Below are positions 16,629-26,137 of a DNA stretch of 64,000 bases, piece by piece. A model generated the notes under the pieces. It ran no database searches. It was not told the origin of the DNA and saw only the letters and a list, made by a program, of their open reading frames with translations. The first letter of the stretch is position 1; each line of letters opens with the position of its first letter. The DNA is from Acidobacteriota bacterium (GTDB lineage: Bacteria > Acidobacteriota > Terriglobia > Acidiferrales > UBA7541): positions 432,299 to 496,298 of the forward strand of contig QHZD01000018.1 in the NCBI GenBank assembly GCA_003225315.1. Reading direction: 5' to 3'. A program made the translations under genes and the position numbers.

Positions 16629-16650
16629 TGGCCGTCTGAAAGACCGGCCA
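16629..16650. repeat. Short palindrome between the two permease genes
   Basis: TGGCCG-TCT-GA-AAGACCGGCCA forms a nearly perfect hairpin in the 49-bp gap. It is similar in style to palindromes at 41575 and 49908. It may be a REP-like repeat or mRNA processing/attenuation site. Confidence 0.55.
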
Positions 16651-16659
16651 CTACAATAG

Positions 16660-19299
16660 CTATTCGTGGCGCAGCGCCACCATGGGATCGACGCGCATGG
16701 CGCGCCGCGCGGGCACCAAACACGCCAGCAGAACCACACAAATAAGCAAAGTGGCAACGAAAACGAAAGTCAGGGGATCGGAAGCGGTGACGCCGTAAAG
16801 CAGCGAGCGAATCAGCCGCGTGGCGGCTGCCGCCACTGCAATGCCGATAGCCAAACCAAGCAAGGCTAGCCGCACCCCTTGTCCGAGCACGAGACGGACT
16901 ACTTCGATCGGACGCGCACCGAGAGCCATGCGTATGCCAATTTCGTGTGTACGCTGGGCGACGAACTGCGCCATTACTCCATAGATGCCGACTGCGGCTA
17001 GTAGCAACGCCAAGCTTGCAAACGCAGTGAGCAACGCCATGTTGAAGCGATGGGGCGCAAAGGTATGCCCAAGACGCTGCTCCATAGTCTCCGGTCCCAG
17101 CAGCCCCATGTGGTTGTCGATCGAGGTCATGGTGCTGCGAACCGCAGGGAGGAACGAAAAGGGCTCAGAATTGGTGCGCAGGATGATCGCGGCGTCGTAG
17201 TCAGGCATGTTGTCCTGGAGAATTTGCGAGACCGGCAAGTACGCGGTAGGACTCCGATCGCTATCCCACCCGAAATATCGTTCATCGGCCACCACGCCCA
17301 CGATGGTCCACCACGCGGCCAGATTGTCCGCCCCAAGTTTGACTCTCAGACCAACGGCGTTCTCGCCGGGGAAAAGCGAGCGCGCCGCGGCTTCATTCAA
17401 AATGACTGCCGGACTCGCGCCATGAACGTCTGCATTAGAGAATTCGCGGCCTGCAAGCAGGGGAAGGCGCATGGTTCGAAAGTAATTGGGACTTATGGGA
17501 TTGTAGACGATGTCCGGAGCGTGGTTGGGATCCATGTCAGGGTGTTCAGAGGTGATCACAGGCCCGTCGACCTCCTCGCCGCCTGGAGGGATGGAGTGGG
17601 ACATGGCAACGGAATGCACTCCGGGAATCGCGCTCATGCGTTTGAGCACGCGGCGATAGAAGTCCTCGGCTTGCGCCGCTTTCCGTATTGGGGGCGACAA
17701 ATAGAAGGTCAGGAGGTTTCGCGAATCGTAACCGGGATCGGCGGAGAGGAGCTTAATAAAACTGCGCACGGCAAGCCCCGCGCCGGCAAGCAATACGAGA
17801 GACAGGGCGATCTCGGCCACCACAAGAGACTGGCGCACCAAACCGCGATCGGCTCCCGAAGTCGCACGCGCGCTTCCTTCCTTCAAGCAGTCCGCAAGAT
17901 TCACGCGGGAGTTCCGCGAAGCGGGAACCAGGCCAAAAAGAATGGTTGCGACGAGCGAAATACCGAGCGAAAAGAGCAGCACCGGAAGATTAATTTGGAC
18001 TTCTTCCAGCCGCGGCACATTCCCTGGACTAAAAACACGGAACGCTTGCAATCCGAAATGGCCAGCGAGCAAACCGAGGGCGCATCCGAGAAAACCAAGC
18101 AACACGCTTTCGGTTACGTACTGGCGCAGCAGCCGGCCCGCACCGGCACCGAGGGCGCTGCGCACAGCAATCTCACCTCGACGTCGCACGCCTTGAGCCA
18201 AGAGCAGGTTGCCGACGTTCGCGCAAGCGATAAGAAGAACGAGGCCGACCGCCGCGAGCATGATCAAAAGCGCCTCGCGAATCCGATGGCCTACCCTGGT
18301 GAGCATGGGGATTACAATGGCGCCTTGCTCGGCGTCGTCCGCGGGGTACTCCTTTTCGAGGGCGCGGGCGATGGAGTCCATTTCGCTCTGCGCCTGGCGC
18401 AGGGATACGCCCTCTTTAACTCGACCGATCACCGACATGAAATTTTCACCGCGCAAAGTTGTCTCAAGATTCAGCGGAATGAAAATCTGCGCGTCCCCCA
18501 TCATGACGTAGCGAAAATCGTGGGGCAGTACGCCTACAACTGTGAACGGCTGGTTGTTGATGGTAAGTGTCCGGCCGACCCATCCCGGGTCACCGCCGAG
18601 GCGCTTCTTCCAGAATGAGTGAGTAATCAACGCAACGCGGTCATTGCCAGTGTGTTCTTCTGGTTCCAGAAAATCGCGGCCGAGTATTGGCGCGACTTCC
18701 AGAACCGATAGAAAATTAGGCGATACAGCGGCGCCCAAAATATTCTCAGGCTCGTTACCGAACATGACGGTGAAACCGCGGCCATCGAATCCCGCGAGAA
18801 ATTGAAACTGCCTGGCGCGCGCCCGCCAATCGAGGAAGTTAGGCCCCGAAACGGGCACGGGATGATCGAACCTTGGCGCGGTTCGCGCGACGACCACAAG
18901 CTGTTCGGGTCGCGGGTAGGGTAGCGGCTGCAAGAGCACGCCGTTCACGATGCTGAAAATGGCGGTGTTGACACCGATGCCGAGGGCCAGCGTCAGGACC
19001 GCGACACATGTAAAGCCGGGGTTCTTGCGGAGCATGCGCGCGCCGTAGCGGAAGTCTTGCAGCATCGTTTCAAAGAAAGGGAGGCTACGCCGGTCGCGAT
19101 AGATTTCTTTGGTTTGCTCGATGCCGCCGAGTTTGATGAGGGCTTGGCGCCGCGCTTCTGCGTGGGTCATCCCGGCGCGGAGATTGTCTTCGATGTGTAG
19201 TTGGAGATGGCTTTCCATCTCGGCGGCGAGATCGCGGTCACGCTGGGCCTTGCGAAAGAGGGCGGCGAGCCGGAAGAAGAGAGCGCGCAACTGCCTCAT
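16660..19299 (-). CDS. MacB/FtsX-type ABC permease without ATPase (ADOP type), first of pair
   Basis: 879 residues from ATG 19299, which overlaps the PadR stop (ATGA), with AAGGA upstream. The layout matches its neighbour: a cytosolic head ([21 protein letters not shown]), TM1 ([19 protein letters not shown]), a MacB periplasmic domain, an FtsX core ([20 protein letters not shown]), and a second half ending [16 protein letters not shown]. The head and TM1 are much more alike between the two genes than the periplasmic domains, suggesting tandem duplication with diverging external parts. No ATPase gene is adjacent. Translational coupling to PadR indicates direct regulation by that repressor. 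Confidence 0.93.
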   Translation of the reverse strand: MRQLRALFFRLAALFRKAQRDRDLAAEMESHLQLHIEDNLRAGMTHAEARRQALIKLGGIEQTKEIYRDRRSLPFFETMLQDFRYGARMLRKNPGFTCVAVLTLALGIGVNTAIFSIVNGVLLQPLPYPRPEQLVVVARTAPRFDHPVPVSGPNFLDWRARARQFQFLAGFDGRGFTVMFGNEPENILGAAVSPNFLSVLEVAPILGRDFLEPEEHTGNDRVALITHSFWKKRLGGDPGWVGRTLTINNQPFTVVGVLPHDFRYVMMGDAQIFIPLNLETTLRGENFMSVIGRVKEGVSLRQAQSEMDSIARALEKEYPADDAEQGAIVIPMLTRVGHRIREALLIMLAAVGLVLLIACANVGNLLLAQGVRRRGEIAVRSALGAGAGRLLRQYVTESVLLGFLGCALGLLAGHFGLQAFRVFSPGNVPRLEEVQINLPVLLFSLGISLVATILFGLVPASRNSRVNLADCLKEGSARATSGADRGLVRQSLVVAEIALSLVLLAGAGLAVRSFIKLLSADPGYDSRNLLTFYLSPPIRKAAQAEDFYRRVLKRMSAIPGVHSVAMSHSIPPGGEEVDGPVITSEHPDMDPNHAPDIVYNPISPNYFRTMRLPLLAGREFSNADVHGASPAVILNEAAARSLFPGENAVGLRVKLGADNLAAWWTIVGVVADERYFGWDSDRSPTAYLPVSQILQDNMPDYDAAIILRTNSEPFSFLPAVRSTMTSIDNHMGLLGPETMEQRLGHTFAPHRFNMALLTAFASLALLLAAVGIYGVMAQFVAQRTHEIGIRMALGARPIEVVRLVLGQGVRLALLGLAIGIAVAAAATRLIRSLLYGVTASDPLTFVFVATLLICVVLLACLVPARRAMRVDPMVALRHE

Positions 19300-19640
19300 G
19301 CGGATTCCTTTCCAGGAGCCAGAAACCGCGCGAGGATTTCCGTGGTCTGCTCCCATTCGCGCGTTTCCTTTTCCAACTGCTTGCGCCCGGCGCGCGTCAG
19401 TTTGTAGTACTTGGCTTTGCGGTGGTTATCCGAGGTGCCCCACTCGGAGGAAACGTAGCCTTCCTGCTCGAGCTTCAGAAGGGCGGGGTAGAGCGTTCCG
19501 TAGTTCACGGCGAGCAGGTCGCCGCTGGTCTGCTCGATACGGCGCGCAATTCCGTAACCGTGCAGCGGCCTCAGGGCTTGCAGAGTTTTCAGCACCATCA
19601 AGGCCAGCGTTCCTTGCCAGACCTCCGCTCGTTCGCCCAT
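19296..19640 (-). CDS. PadR-family transcriptional regulator
   Basis: 114 residues. Winged-helix PadR motifs: [59 protein letters not shown] and the C-terminal dimerisation helix [18 protein letters not shown]. This is the short subfamily typically paired with orphan FtsX permeases. The stop overlaps the permease start by four bases. A nested inverted repeat 19-68 bp upstream is the likely operator, so autorepression of the three-gene operon is expected. Confidence 0.93.
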   Translation of the reverse strand: MGERAEVWQGTLALMVLKTLQALRPLHGYGIARRIEQTSGDLLAVNYGTLYPALLKLEQEGYVSSEWGTSDNHRKAKYYKLTRAGRKQLEKETREWEQTTEILARFLAPGKESA

Positions 19641-19658
19641 CGTGTTCTCCGGTAGCTC

Positions 19659-19708
19659 CTATTGGATGCCCATACCCATATGCACCAGTTCCTATGGGAA
19701 TGCAATAG
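19659..19708. promoter_or_regulatory. Candidate PadR operator (nested 16-bp inverted repeat)
   Basis: The left arm CTATTGGATGCCCATA (19659-19674) and right arm TATGGGAATGCAATAG (19693-19708) are inverted copies with 14 of 16 matching bases and 18 bp between. It lies just upstream of the PadR ATG (19640) in the divergent region shared with the amidohydrolase operon, so both directions may be affected. Confidence 0.55.
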
Positions 19709-19867
19709 AAGAGACGGCAGACCCCGGCATTTTGTTTCCGGGTTTCTTGAATTTTTTTTCGGCCCTGCCTTCTTGACTCTTCCGAAACTTCCCACTAGCC
19801 TCATGCGTCTACCTTTGCGGTTGCCGGGGGATGGTTGTCCTTTCAACGCCTTCGTGAGGAGTTTTGC

Positions 19868-21550
19868 ATGCGTTCCAAGATCATTCTGTGGTGTGTCTCA
19901 GCGGTTTGCTTCATGGCGCTCTGCGCTGCGCCGCCTGCACAGGCACAAGGAGGCGAGCCGCAATACTTCGCGATTCGCGGTGCCAAAGTTGTTCCCGTTG
20001 CAGGGTCGCCGATGGAGAACGCCACAATCGTTATCGCTCGCGGACTGCTCACGGCCGTTGGAAAGGACATTGCCATTCCGCCCGAGGCGTGGGTGGTCGA
20101 CGGGAAAGGGCTTACCGTTTATCCGGGGCTGATCGATTCCTTTACTGATGTGGGGCTTTCCGTCGCGCCACCGGCAAGCGGCGAAGCTGGCCCACGCCGC
20201 TCACAAGAGGGCGCGCACGGTCCCGAGGACCGCCCCTACTCCACACCGTGGCGAACCGCAGCGGATGAAGCCACCCTGAGCGACAAGCGCATCGAAACCT
20301 GGCGCAACGGAGGATTCACTACAGTTGTGTCTTCGCCAAAAGGTGGAATTTTTCCTGGGCAGGCGGCAGTGCTGGATCTCGCGGGCGAACGGGCGGGAGA
20401 TTTGGTGGTGAAGTCGCCGGTGGCGATTCCGGTGACGTTCCAGACTTCGGGCGGATTCGGCGGCGGGTTTCCGAGCTCGATCATGGGCACGCTGGCATAC
20501 ATTCACCAGGTCTGGCTGGACACGGAATGGAGCATCAAGGCGCAGGCTACGTATGAAAAAAATCCTCGCGGCGTGGCACGGCCGCGCTATGACCGAACAG
20601 AAGCGGCGCTTGCCGAGGCGCTGGAAGATCACGCGCAGGTTTTGATTCCCGCGAACAATGCCATACAGCTCCGGCGCGCGCTAGAGCTGGTCGATCGCTG
20701 GAAGGTCAAGGATGCAACTTACGCCATTTATGGGGGGCAGATGGCTTACGAAGTTGCTCCCGAAATTGCCACGAAGAAACTTCCCGTGCTTGTGAACCTG
20801 AAGTGGCCCGAAGCCGAGAAAGACGCCGATCCCGAAGACAAGCCGTCGCTGCGGACGCTGCAGTTCCGCGATCGCGCGCCGTCTTCGCCGGGGGCGCTGG
20901 CCAAAGCCGGCGTCAAGTTTGCTTTTTATTCCGGAGGCATCACGTCGCCGAAGGATACGCTTAAAGCCGCGAAGAAATCGATTGACGCGGGCCTTGCGCC
21001 GGACGCTGCGCTTCGCGCACTGACACTTTCGGCGGCGGAAATTTTCGGCGTCGCCGACCGCCTGGGCTCCATTGAAAACGGGAAAATCGCGAATCTTGTG
21101 GTTACCGATGGCGACCTTTTCGAGGAAAAAACCAAGATCAAAATGGTTTTTGCCGACGGTCGCCGATTTGAAATTCGCGAACCGGAGAAACCGAAAGAGC
21201 CGCCGAAAGGCGACATCACCGGAAAATGGAAACTCGCCTACACCACGCCAGATGGGCCCGAGGAGTCCACCGCCGACCTCGCCATGGATAAGGACGGCAC
21301 CATCTCCGGTACTCTCACGAGCAAGCGCGGCACCGCCTCGATCATCAGCGGCTATCTGAGCGTGGATAAGTTCAGCTTCACCATCAACATTTCAATTGAG
21401 GGATCTGCCGCGGATGTCATTTTCTCCGGCGCGTTTGATGGGACGTCGTTGAAGGGCACCATCCACGTGCAAGGTATCTCGTTGGATTTCACCGGCGTCA
21501 AACCCACGATCACTACTACTGCGGCGGCCACGCTTGGAGGTGCCCAGTGA
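19868..21550 (+). CDS. Exported amidohydrolase-fold protein, HxH lost, with C-terminal beta-barrel-like domain
   Basis: 560 residues from ATG 19868 (AGGAG upstream). Signal peptide 1-27 (AQA end). The amidohydrolase core shows AIRGAKVVPVAGSPMENATI, VYPGLIDSFTD and a late AAEIFGVADRLGSIENGKIANLVV. The metal motif that should read HxH after PGLID is SFTD (Phe92, Asp94), so the usual metal site is missing. Residues about 455-550 form an added domain (GDITGKWKLAYTTPDGPEES, then alternating beta strands) often fused in this phylum. It ends TLGGAQ, and the codons for GGA include the ribosome-binding site of the next gene. GTGA overlap with that gene. Confidence 0.85.
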   Translation: MRSKIILWCVSAVCFMALCAAPPAQAQGGEPQYFAIRGAKVVPVAGSPMENATIVIARGLLTAVGKDIAIPPEAWVVDGKGLTVYPGLIDSFTDVGLSVAPPASGEAGPRRSQEGAHGPEDRPYSTPWRTAADEATLSDKRIETWRNGGFTTVVSSPKGGIFPGQAAVLDLAGERAGDLVVKSPVAIPVTFQTSGGFGGGFPSSIMGTLAYIHQVWLDTEWSIKAQATYEKNPRGVARPRYDRTEAALAEALEDHAQVLIPANNAIQLRRALELVDRWKVKDATYAIYGGQMAYEVAPEIATKKLPVLVNLKWPEAEKDADPEDKPSLRTLQFRDRAPSSPGALAKAGVKFAFYSGGITSPKDTLKAAKKSIDAGLAPDAALRALTLSAAEIFGVADRLGSIENGKIANLVVTDGDLFEEKTKIKMVFADGRRFEIREPEKPKEPPKGDITGKWKLAYTTPDGPEESTADLAMDKDGTISGTLTSKRGTASIISGYLSVDKFSFTINISIEGSAADVIFSGAFDGTSLKGTIHVQGISLDFTGVKPTITTTAAATLGGAQ

Positions 21551-23067
21551 AGGGCTCATTTGGATTTTTCATCAATGTAAAGAACGTGCGATTTGCGAGC
21601 CTCCTTTCTATTCTTTGCTTGCCGTTGATGGCCGCTGCCGCTCCGCCGGATGTGCCGGCGGTCATCGTGATTCGAAACGCCACGATCCTCACTGTTTCGC
21701 ATGGAAACATCGAACACGGCTCCATCCTTATTAAGGATGGCAAAATCGCAGAAGTGGGCGTGTCCGTCAACGCCCCGAAAGATGCACAGGTAATTGATGC
21801 CGCGGGGCAGTTCGTGATTCCGGGCATTATCGATTGCCATTCGCACATCGCGGCGGAAAGCATCAACGAGGGCAGCGTTTCCGTCTCTTCGATGGTGAAC
21901 ATGGCGGAGATTCTGAACCCGGAGGACATCGACATTTATCGTGATTTAGCTGGCGGAGTCACGTCGGCGAATATCCTTCACGGTTCCGCCAATGCCATCG
22001 GCGGGCAGACACTGGTCATTAAACTGCGTTGGGGCCAGCCCGCGGCGAAGCTTCCGTTTGAAGGCGCGCTACCCGGCATCAAGTTCGCGCTGGGCGAAAA
22101 TCCGAAGCGCTCGAACTTCAGCATACCGGGACAGCCCCGGCGGTATCCCGCCACGCGCATGGGAGTCGAAGAAACGATTCGCGGGGCGTTCAGCGAAGCG
22201 CGGGATTACAAGAAAACGTGGGATGAGCACAACAAGCGCGTTGCTGCTGGCGAAAAAAACCTTATCGCGCCGCGCCGCGATCTGCGCCTCGAACCGCTTG
22301 TCGAAGTGCTGGAAGGAAAACGCTACGTGCACTCGCACTGCTACCGTGAGGATGAAATCCTGATGTTGCTTCGCGTCGCGAAAGAGTTTGGCTTCAAAGT
22401 CCGAACGTTCCAGCACGTTCTGGAGGGCTACAAAGTCGCCGATGAACTGGCTGCTGCGGGCGTCGGCGCTTCCACTTTTTCAGATTGGTGGGCGTACAAA
22501 GTGGAGGCCTACGACGCGGTTCCGTATAACGCGGCACTCATGACCCAACGCGGTGTGGTCGTCTCCATCAATTCGGATGACGCCGAAGAAGCCACGCATT
22601 TGAATCAGGAAGCTGCCAAGAGCATGAAGTACGGCGGGCTTTCGCACGACGAAGCGCTGAAAATGGTCACACTGAATCCCGCGATGCAGCTCGGGATTGA
22701 CAAGCGCGTGGGCACGATTGACGTCGGCAAAGACGCCGACCTCGCAATTTACAATCGCGACCCGCTGAGCGCCTACGCCGTGGTGCAGAAGACGCTTATC
22801 GATGGCCGGGTTTACTTCGATCTTCAGCGGGACATCGCGGAACGCGCCGAGCGCGAAAAAGAGAAGAAAGCGCTCATCGACAGATTCAAGAAAGCGGCGG
22901 AGAAGAAGCCGGAAGAGAAAAAGCCTGACGCTGCCGGTCAAAAGCCCGGCGAAAAGAAACCCGAAGAGAAAAAGCCGGAAGTAAAGAAGCCGGAAGAAAA
23001 GCCCAAGCCACCTCAAACGGACGGCGCCGACTCGAGCGCAACGGTTACTCTAGGGGGTGCGCTGTGA
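21547..23067 (+). CDS. Exported amidohydrolase with intact HxH (imidazolonepropionase/prolidase-like)
   Basis: 506 residues from a GTG overlapping the previous stop. Signal peptide about 1-32. Metal motif PGIIDCHSHIAAE (His98, His100); later ligands are the His of YVHSHCYRED, the His of FQHVLEGYK and the Asp of SINSDDAEEATH; the C-terminal NPAMQLGIDKRVGTIDVGKDADLAIYN is characteristic. Likely a periplasmic cyclic-amide or dipeptide hydrolase; the exact substrate is unknown. The tail from about residue 440 is Lys/Glu/Pro-rich (EEKKPDAAGQKPGEKKPEEK) and ends VTLGGAL, which again encodes the ribosome-binding site for the next gene. Of the three linked paralogues only this one keeps HxH. Confidence 0.9.
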   Translation: MKGSFGFFINVKNVRFASLLSILCLPLMAAAAPPDVPAVIVIRNATILTVSHGNIEHGSILIKDGKIAEVGVSVNAPKDAQVIDAAGQFVIPGIIDCHSHIAAESINEGSVSVSSMVNMAEILNPEDIDIYRDLAGGVTSANILHGSANAIGGQTLVIKLRWGQPAAKLPFEGALPGIKFALGENPKRSNFSIPGQPRRYPATRMGVEETIRGAFSEARDYKKTWDEHNKRVAAGEKNLIAPRRDLRLEPLVEVLEGKRYVHSHCYREDEILMLLRVAKEFGFKVRTFQHVLEGYKVADELAAAGVGASTFSDWWAYKVEAYDAVPYNAALMTQRGVVVSINSDDAEEATHLNQEAAKSMKYGGLSHDEALKMVTLNPAMQLGIDKRVGTIDVGKDADLAIYNRDPLSAYAVVQKTLIDGRVYFDLQRDIAERAEREKEKKALIDRFKKAAEKKPEEKKPDAAGQKPGEKKPEEKKPEVKKPEEKPKPPQTDGADSSATVTLGGAL

Positions 23068-24407
23068 AAACCACTCCGACCGCTCTTCGAGCCGCACTGA
23101 TTCTTATCGCGGTCTGCGTTCTACGAGCTATTGCAGGCGCGCAGGCACCGCCCTCCAACACCTATGCGATTACTCACGCGAAAATCTTCACGCTCGCAGG
23201 TAGCGCCATCGAAGACGGCACGGTCGTCTTTCGCGATGGAAAAATTACAGCTGTCGGTGCCGGGATTGAAATCCCAGCGGGTGCGCAGGTCACCGACGCA
23301 AAGGGATTGCAAGTCTATCCTGGGATCTTCGATTCGATCACACAGATGGGATTGCGGGAGATTGGCGCCGTCAGCGCGACTGTCGATTCGACGGAGACGG
23401 GAAACTACAATCCGGACGTCGTCGCAGCCACAGCCGTATCTCCGTCGAGCGAACACATTCCCGTCACGCGCGCGGCGGGCATCACGGAAGTTCTCGCCGT
23501 TCCCGGCAGCGGCGGATTTGATTCCGGCGGATCCAACAGCGTAATCGGCGGCCAAGCTTCGGCGATCCACATTGCCGGCTGGGCCATCGACGAAATGCTC
23601 ATTAAAAAGAGCACGGCGATGGTGATCCGCTGGCCGGAGATTGAGACACAAACGTTCGACTTCGCGACCTTCTCGCGCAAAGAAAAACCATACACCGAGG
23701 CCAAACAGGAATACGACAAGCAAGTGAATGAAATCACCGACTGGCTGGAGCGCGCCCGCCACTATGCACAAGCTATGGAGAAAGGCTCGCCCGCAAAATA
23801 CGATCGCGACCTGAAGCTTGAGGCGCTAGCGCCGGTCGTTCGGCGCGAACTGCCTGTGCTGGTGTTTGCCGATCGCGCGCGAGAGATTCGCAACGCCGTC
23901 GAATTTTGCGACAAGCAGGAGCTAAGGATGATCCTCGCCGGCGGCGAAGAGGCTTACAAAGTGAAGGACCTTCTCCGTTCGAAAGGTGTGCCCGTCATCC
24001 TGCGGCCGATGCTTACGCTCCCTCCCGAAGAGGATGATCCTTACGATCGGTTGCTTTCCCAGCCTGCGGAGCTTGCCGCTGCCGGCGTGAAGTTCGCCTT
24101 CGCCAGCTTTGACAATTCCTTTGCGCGGCGGCTGGGACAAAACGCCGCTAACGCTGTCGCGCACGGCCTGCCGTATGACGAGGCGCTCAAGGCCGTCACG
24201 ATTTATCCCGCGCAGATTTTTGGCCTCGGCGATCAGATCGGGACCATCGAGCAGGGCAAATTTGCCAACCTCATAGTCACCAATGGCGACCCGCTCGAAC
24301 TGACCACCGACATCAAGTACCTCTTTATCCGGGGACAACTGACGTCCATGGAGAACCGGCACCTGCGCCTTTACGAGAAGTACTTAAAGCGGCCGAAATC
24401 GCAGTAA
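23064..24407 (+). CDS. Exported amidohydrolase-fold protein, HxH lost
   Basis: 447 residues from a GTG overlapping the previous stop. Signal peptide 1-27. AITHAKIFTLAGSAIEDGTV and VYPGIFDSITQ occupy the position of the metal motif, so HxH is replaced by Ile92/Gln94. The C-terminal AVTIYPAQIFGLGDQIGTIEQGKFANLIV is normal. With the first gene it probably forms a non-catalytic or differently metallated partner of the middle enzyme. The coupled stops and starts suggest fixed stoichiometry. Confidence 0.85.
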   Translation: MKTTPTALRAALILIAVCVLRAIAGAQAPPSNTYAITHAKIFTLAGSAIEDGTVVFRDGKITAVGAGIEIPAGAQVTDAKGLQVYPGIFDSITQMGLREIGAVSATVDSTETGNYNPDVVAATAVSPSSEHIPVTRAAGITEVLAVPGSGGFDSGGSNSVIGGQASAIHIAGWAIDEMLIKKSTAMVIRWPEIETQTFDFATFSRKEKPYTEAKQEYDKQVNEITDWLERARHYAQAMEKGSPAKYDRDLKLEALAPVVRRELPVLVFADRAREIRNAVEFCDKQELRMILAGGEEAYKVKDLLRSKGVPVILRPMLTLPPEEDDPYDRLLSQPAELAAAGVKFAFASFDNSFARRLGQNAANAVAHGLPYDEALKAVTIYPAQIFGLGDQIGTIEQGKFANLIVTNGDPLELTTDIKYLFIRGQLTSMENRHLRLYEKYLKRPKSQ

Positions 24408-24530
24408 TTTGCTGGTATCTGCAATCGTCGGGGCGTAGCCTTCTTTCGCTTCCCCCACAATAAAACTACGTCTCAAGACCACATTCCAAGAAACTTTTTG
24501 TCCAAAGTTGCGTTTCTATAGTTGAATCTC

Positions 24531-26081
24531 ATGCGTACACGTCTGCTTATTGCACTCATCGTTTTGATTCTCGCTGCGGGGATGCGTCCTGCCCGCGCGC
24601 AGGAGGAGCCGGGCAAGATTGTGGAGCAGTACGTGAAGGCTGCCGGCGGCAGTAAGGCGCTCGGCAGGATTCAAACCTTGATCCTCGAAGGGGCTTTCAC
24701 GAGCGACGACGGGAAAACCGGGACGTACACGCTGGATACCAAGCTGCCGAACCGCTACTACTCGGAATTGCTGACCGGCGATAAGAACCTGATAGAGGCG
24801 TACAACGGGAAGTCGGCATGGCATCAGAATGCCGCCGGCGAGCTCGGCACGCTGGTAGGCCCTGAAGGAATGCAATTGGAAGCGGCGGCGCAGTATTACA
24901 ACTCCCGGCTGCTGAACCTTAAGAAAAACAAAATCACGCTGGCGTTTGCGGGGCACGCGCAAGTGCGCGGCAGAGACACGCTGCAGCTCAAGGTGACCAC
25001 GGCGACGGGAGTAAAGCGGCAAGTATTCTTCGATCCGCAGACACACCTCATCGTGAAGGAAGCGGCGACGGTGGGAGGCATCGAAGAGGAGATTCTCTAC
25101 GACGACTACGGAGCGGTTGACGGCGTAAAGTTGCCACACAAAATCGAGCTGCACCGCGGGAACGAAAAGTACGACGTCAACGTCACACGCGCGGCGATCA
25201 ATGGAACCGTTGGCGAACGCATGTTTGATTTTCCCATCAAATCGCAAGTCAAGCTGCCAGACCTGAAAGCGTTGTTCAAAGAGATTGATGACAACCAGAA
25301 GGCCATCGACAAGCTCAAAGAGAATTACGCGGGATCGCAGTCCGAGGAAGAAACGGAATTCGAGAGTGACGGGCGCGTAAAAAAACACGAAGGCAACGAG
25401 TACACGTTTTTCTATCTCAACGGGGATGAGATCACTACGCTGGTGAAAAAAGACGGAAAGCCGCTGAGCGACGCAGAACAGAAAAAGGAAAACGAGAAGA
25501 CGCAAAAACGCATTGAAGAACACCAGAAACGCGCCACCAAGAAAGAAGCGAAGGAAGAAAAGGCAAAAGAAGAAGGAAAGAGCGAGGAAAAAGATGAGCC
25601 TGGGATTGAGATATTCTTGCGCGCGTGCCAGTTTGTGAATCCTCGGCGGGAGCGTTTTCGCGGGCAAGACGTGCTGGTTTTCGATTTCGAGCCGAATCCT
25701 GAATTCAAGGCGCACAAACTGGCTGAAAAAGTAGTGCAGAAACTCGCCGGAGTCGTTTGGGTGGACGAGAAGGCGCACGACGTGGCGCGGCTGGAAGCCT
25801 ATTTCACCGGCGACATGAAAATTGCCGGCGGCTTGCTGGCGAACCTGCAGAAGGGCACCAGCTTCGTTTTCGAGCAATCGTTTGTGAATAATGAAGTGTG
25901 GCTGCCGACGTACATGGAGGCGCACGTTGGGGTGCGCTTCCTGCTGGTGAAAGGAATCAAGGCCAGCATCGTGACACGCTATTGGGACTATAGGAAATTC
26001 AACGTGGAGACGCTTTCCACAATCTTCAAGCCAAAGGGGGCGAGCGAAGCTCCTGCCGATCCTCCAACGAAACCCGAGTGA
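24531..26081 (+). CDS. Exported LolA-like outer-membrane lipoprotein-sorting-type protein
   Basis: 516 residues from ATG 24531 (in-frame TTG at 24522 is less likely). Signal peptide 1-23. The first half (KIVEQYVKAAGGSKALGRIQ, then alternating strands through KRQVFFDPQTHLIVKEAATV and LPHKIELHRG) resembles LolA/LolB-like barrels used by acidobacterial secreted proteins. A charged linker (about 305-355, Lys/Glu-rich, coiled coil) leads to a second beta-rich half (QDVLVFDFEPNPEF, GVVWVDEKAHDVARLEAYF). No ribosome-binding site is visible, but TATAGT ends eight bases before the ATG, so the mRNA may be leaderless. Function not known. Confidence 0.65.
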   Translation: MRTRLLIALIVLILAAGMRPARAQEEPGKIVEQYVKAAGGSKALGRIQTLILEGAFTSDDGKTGTYTLDTKLPNRYYSELLTGDKNLIEAYNGKSAWHQNAAGELGTLVGPEGMQLEAAAQYYNSRLLNLKKNKITLAFAGHAQVRGRDTLQLKVTTATGVKRQVFFDPQTHLIVKEAATVGGIEEEILYDDYGAVDGVKLPHKIELHRGNEKYDVNVTRAAINGTVGERMFDFPIKSQVKLPDLKALFKEIDDNQKAIDKLKENYAGSQSEEETEFESDGRVKKHEGNEYTFFYLNGDEITTLVKKDGKPLSDAEQKKENEKTQKRIEEHQKRATKKEAKEEKAKEEGKSEEKDEPGIEIFLRACQFVNPRRERFRGQDVLVFDFEPNPEFKAHKLAEKVVQKLAGVVWVDEKAHDVARLEAYFTGDMKIAGGLLANLQKGTSFVFEQSFVNNEVWLPTYMEAHVGVRFLLVKGIKASIVTRYWDYRKFNVETLSTIFKPKGASEAPADPPTKPE

Positions 26082-26137
26082 ACGCTACCGAAGTGCACAG
26101 TGAGTCGCGCTAGATTCTCTGAGGTACAATCCTGCGC

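Noticed and set aside
17050-18618. 522-codon plus-strand frame inside the first permease gene
   Set aside because: Antisense shadow; low-complexity charged translation with no recognisable motif, while the minus strand encodes clear MacB/FtsX domains.
24516-25925. 469-codon minus-strand frame opposite the LolA-like gene
   Set aside because: Phe/Arg-rich shadow produced by the Lys/Glu-rich linker on the other strand.
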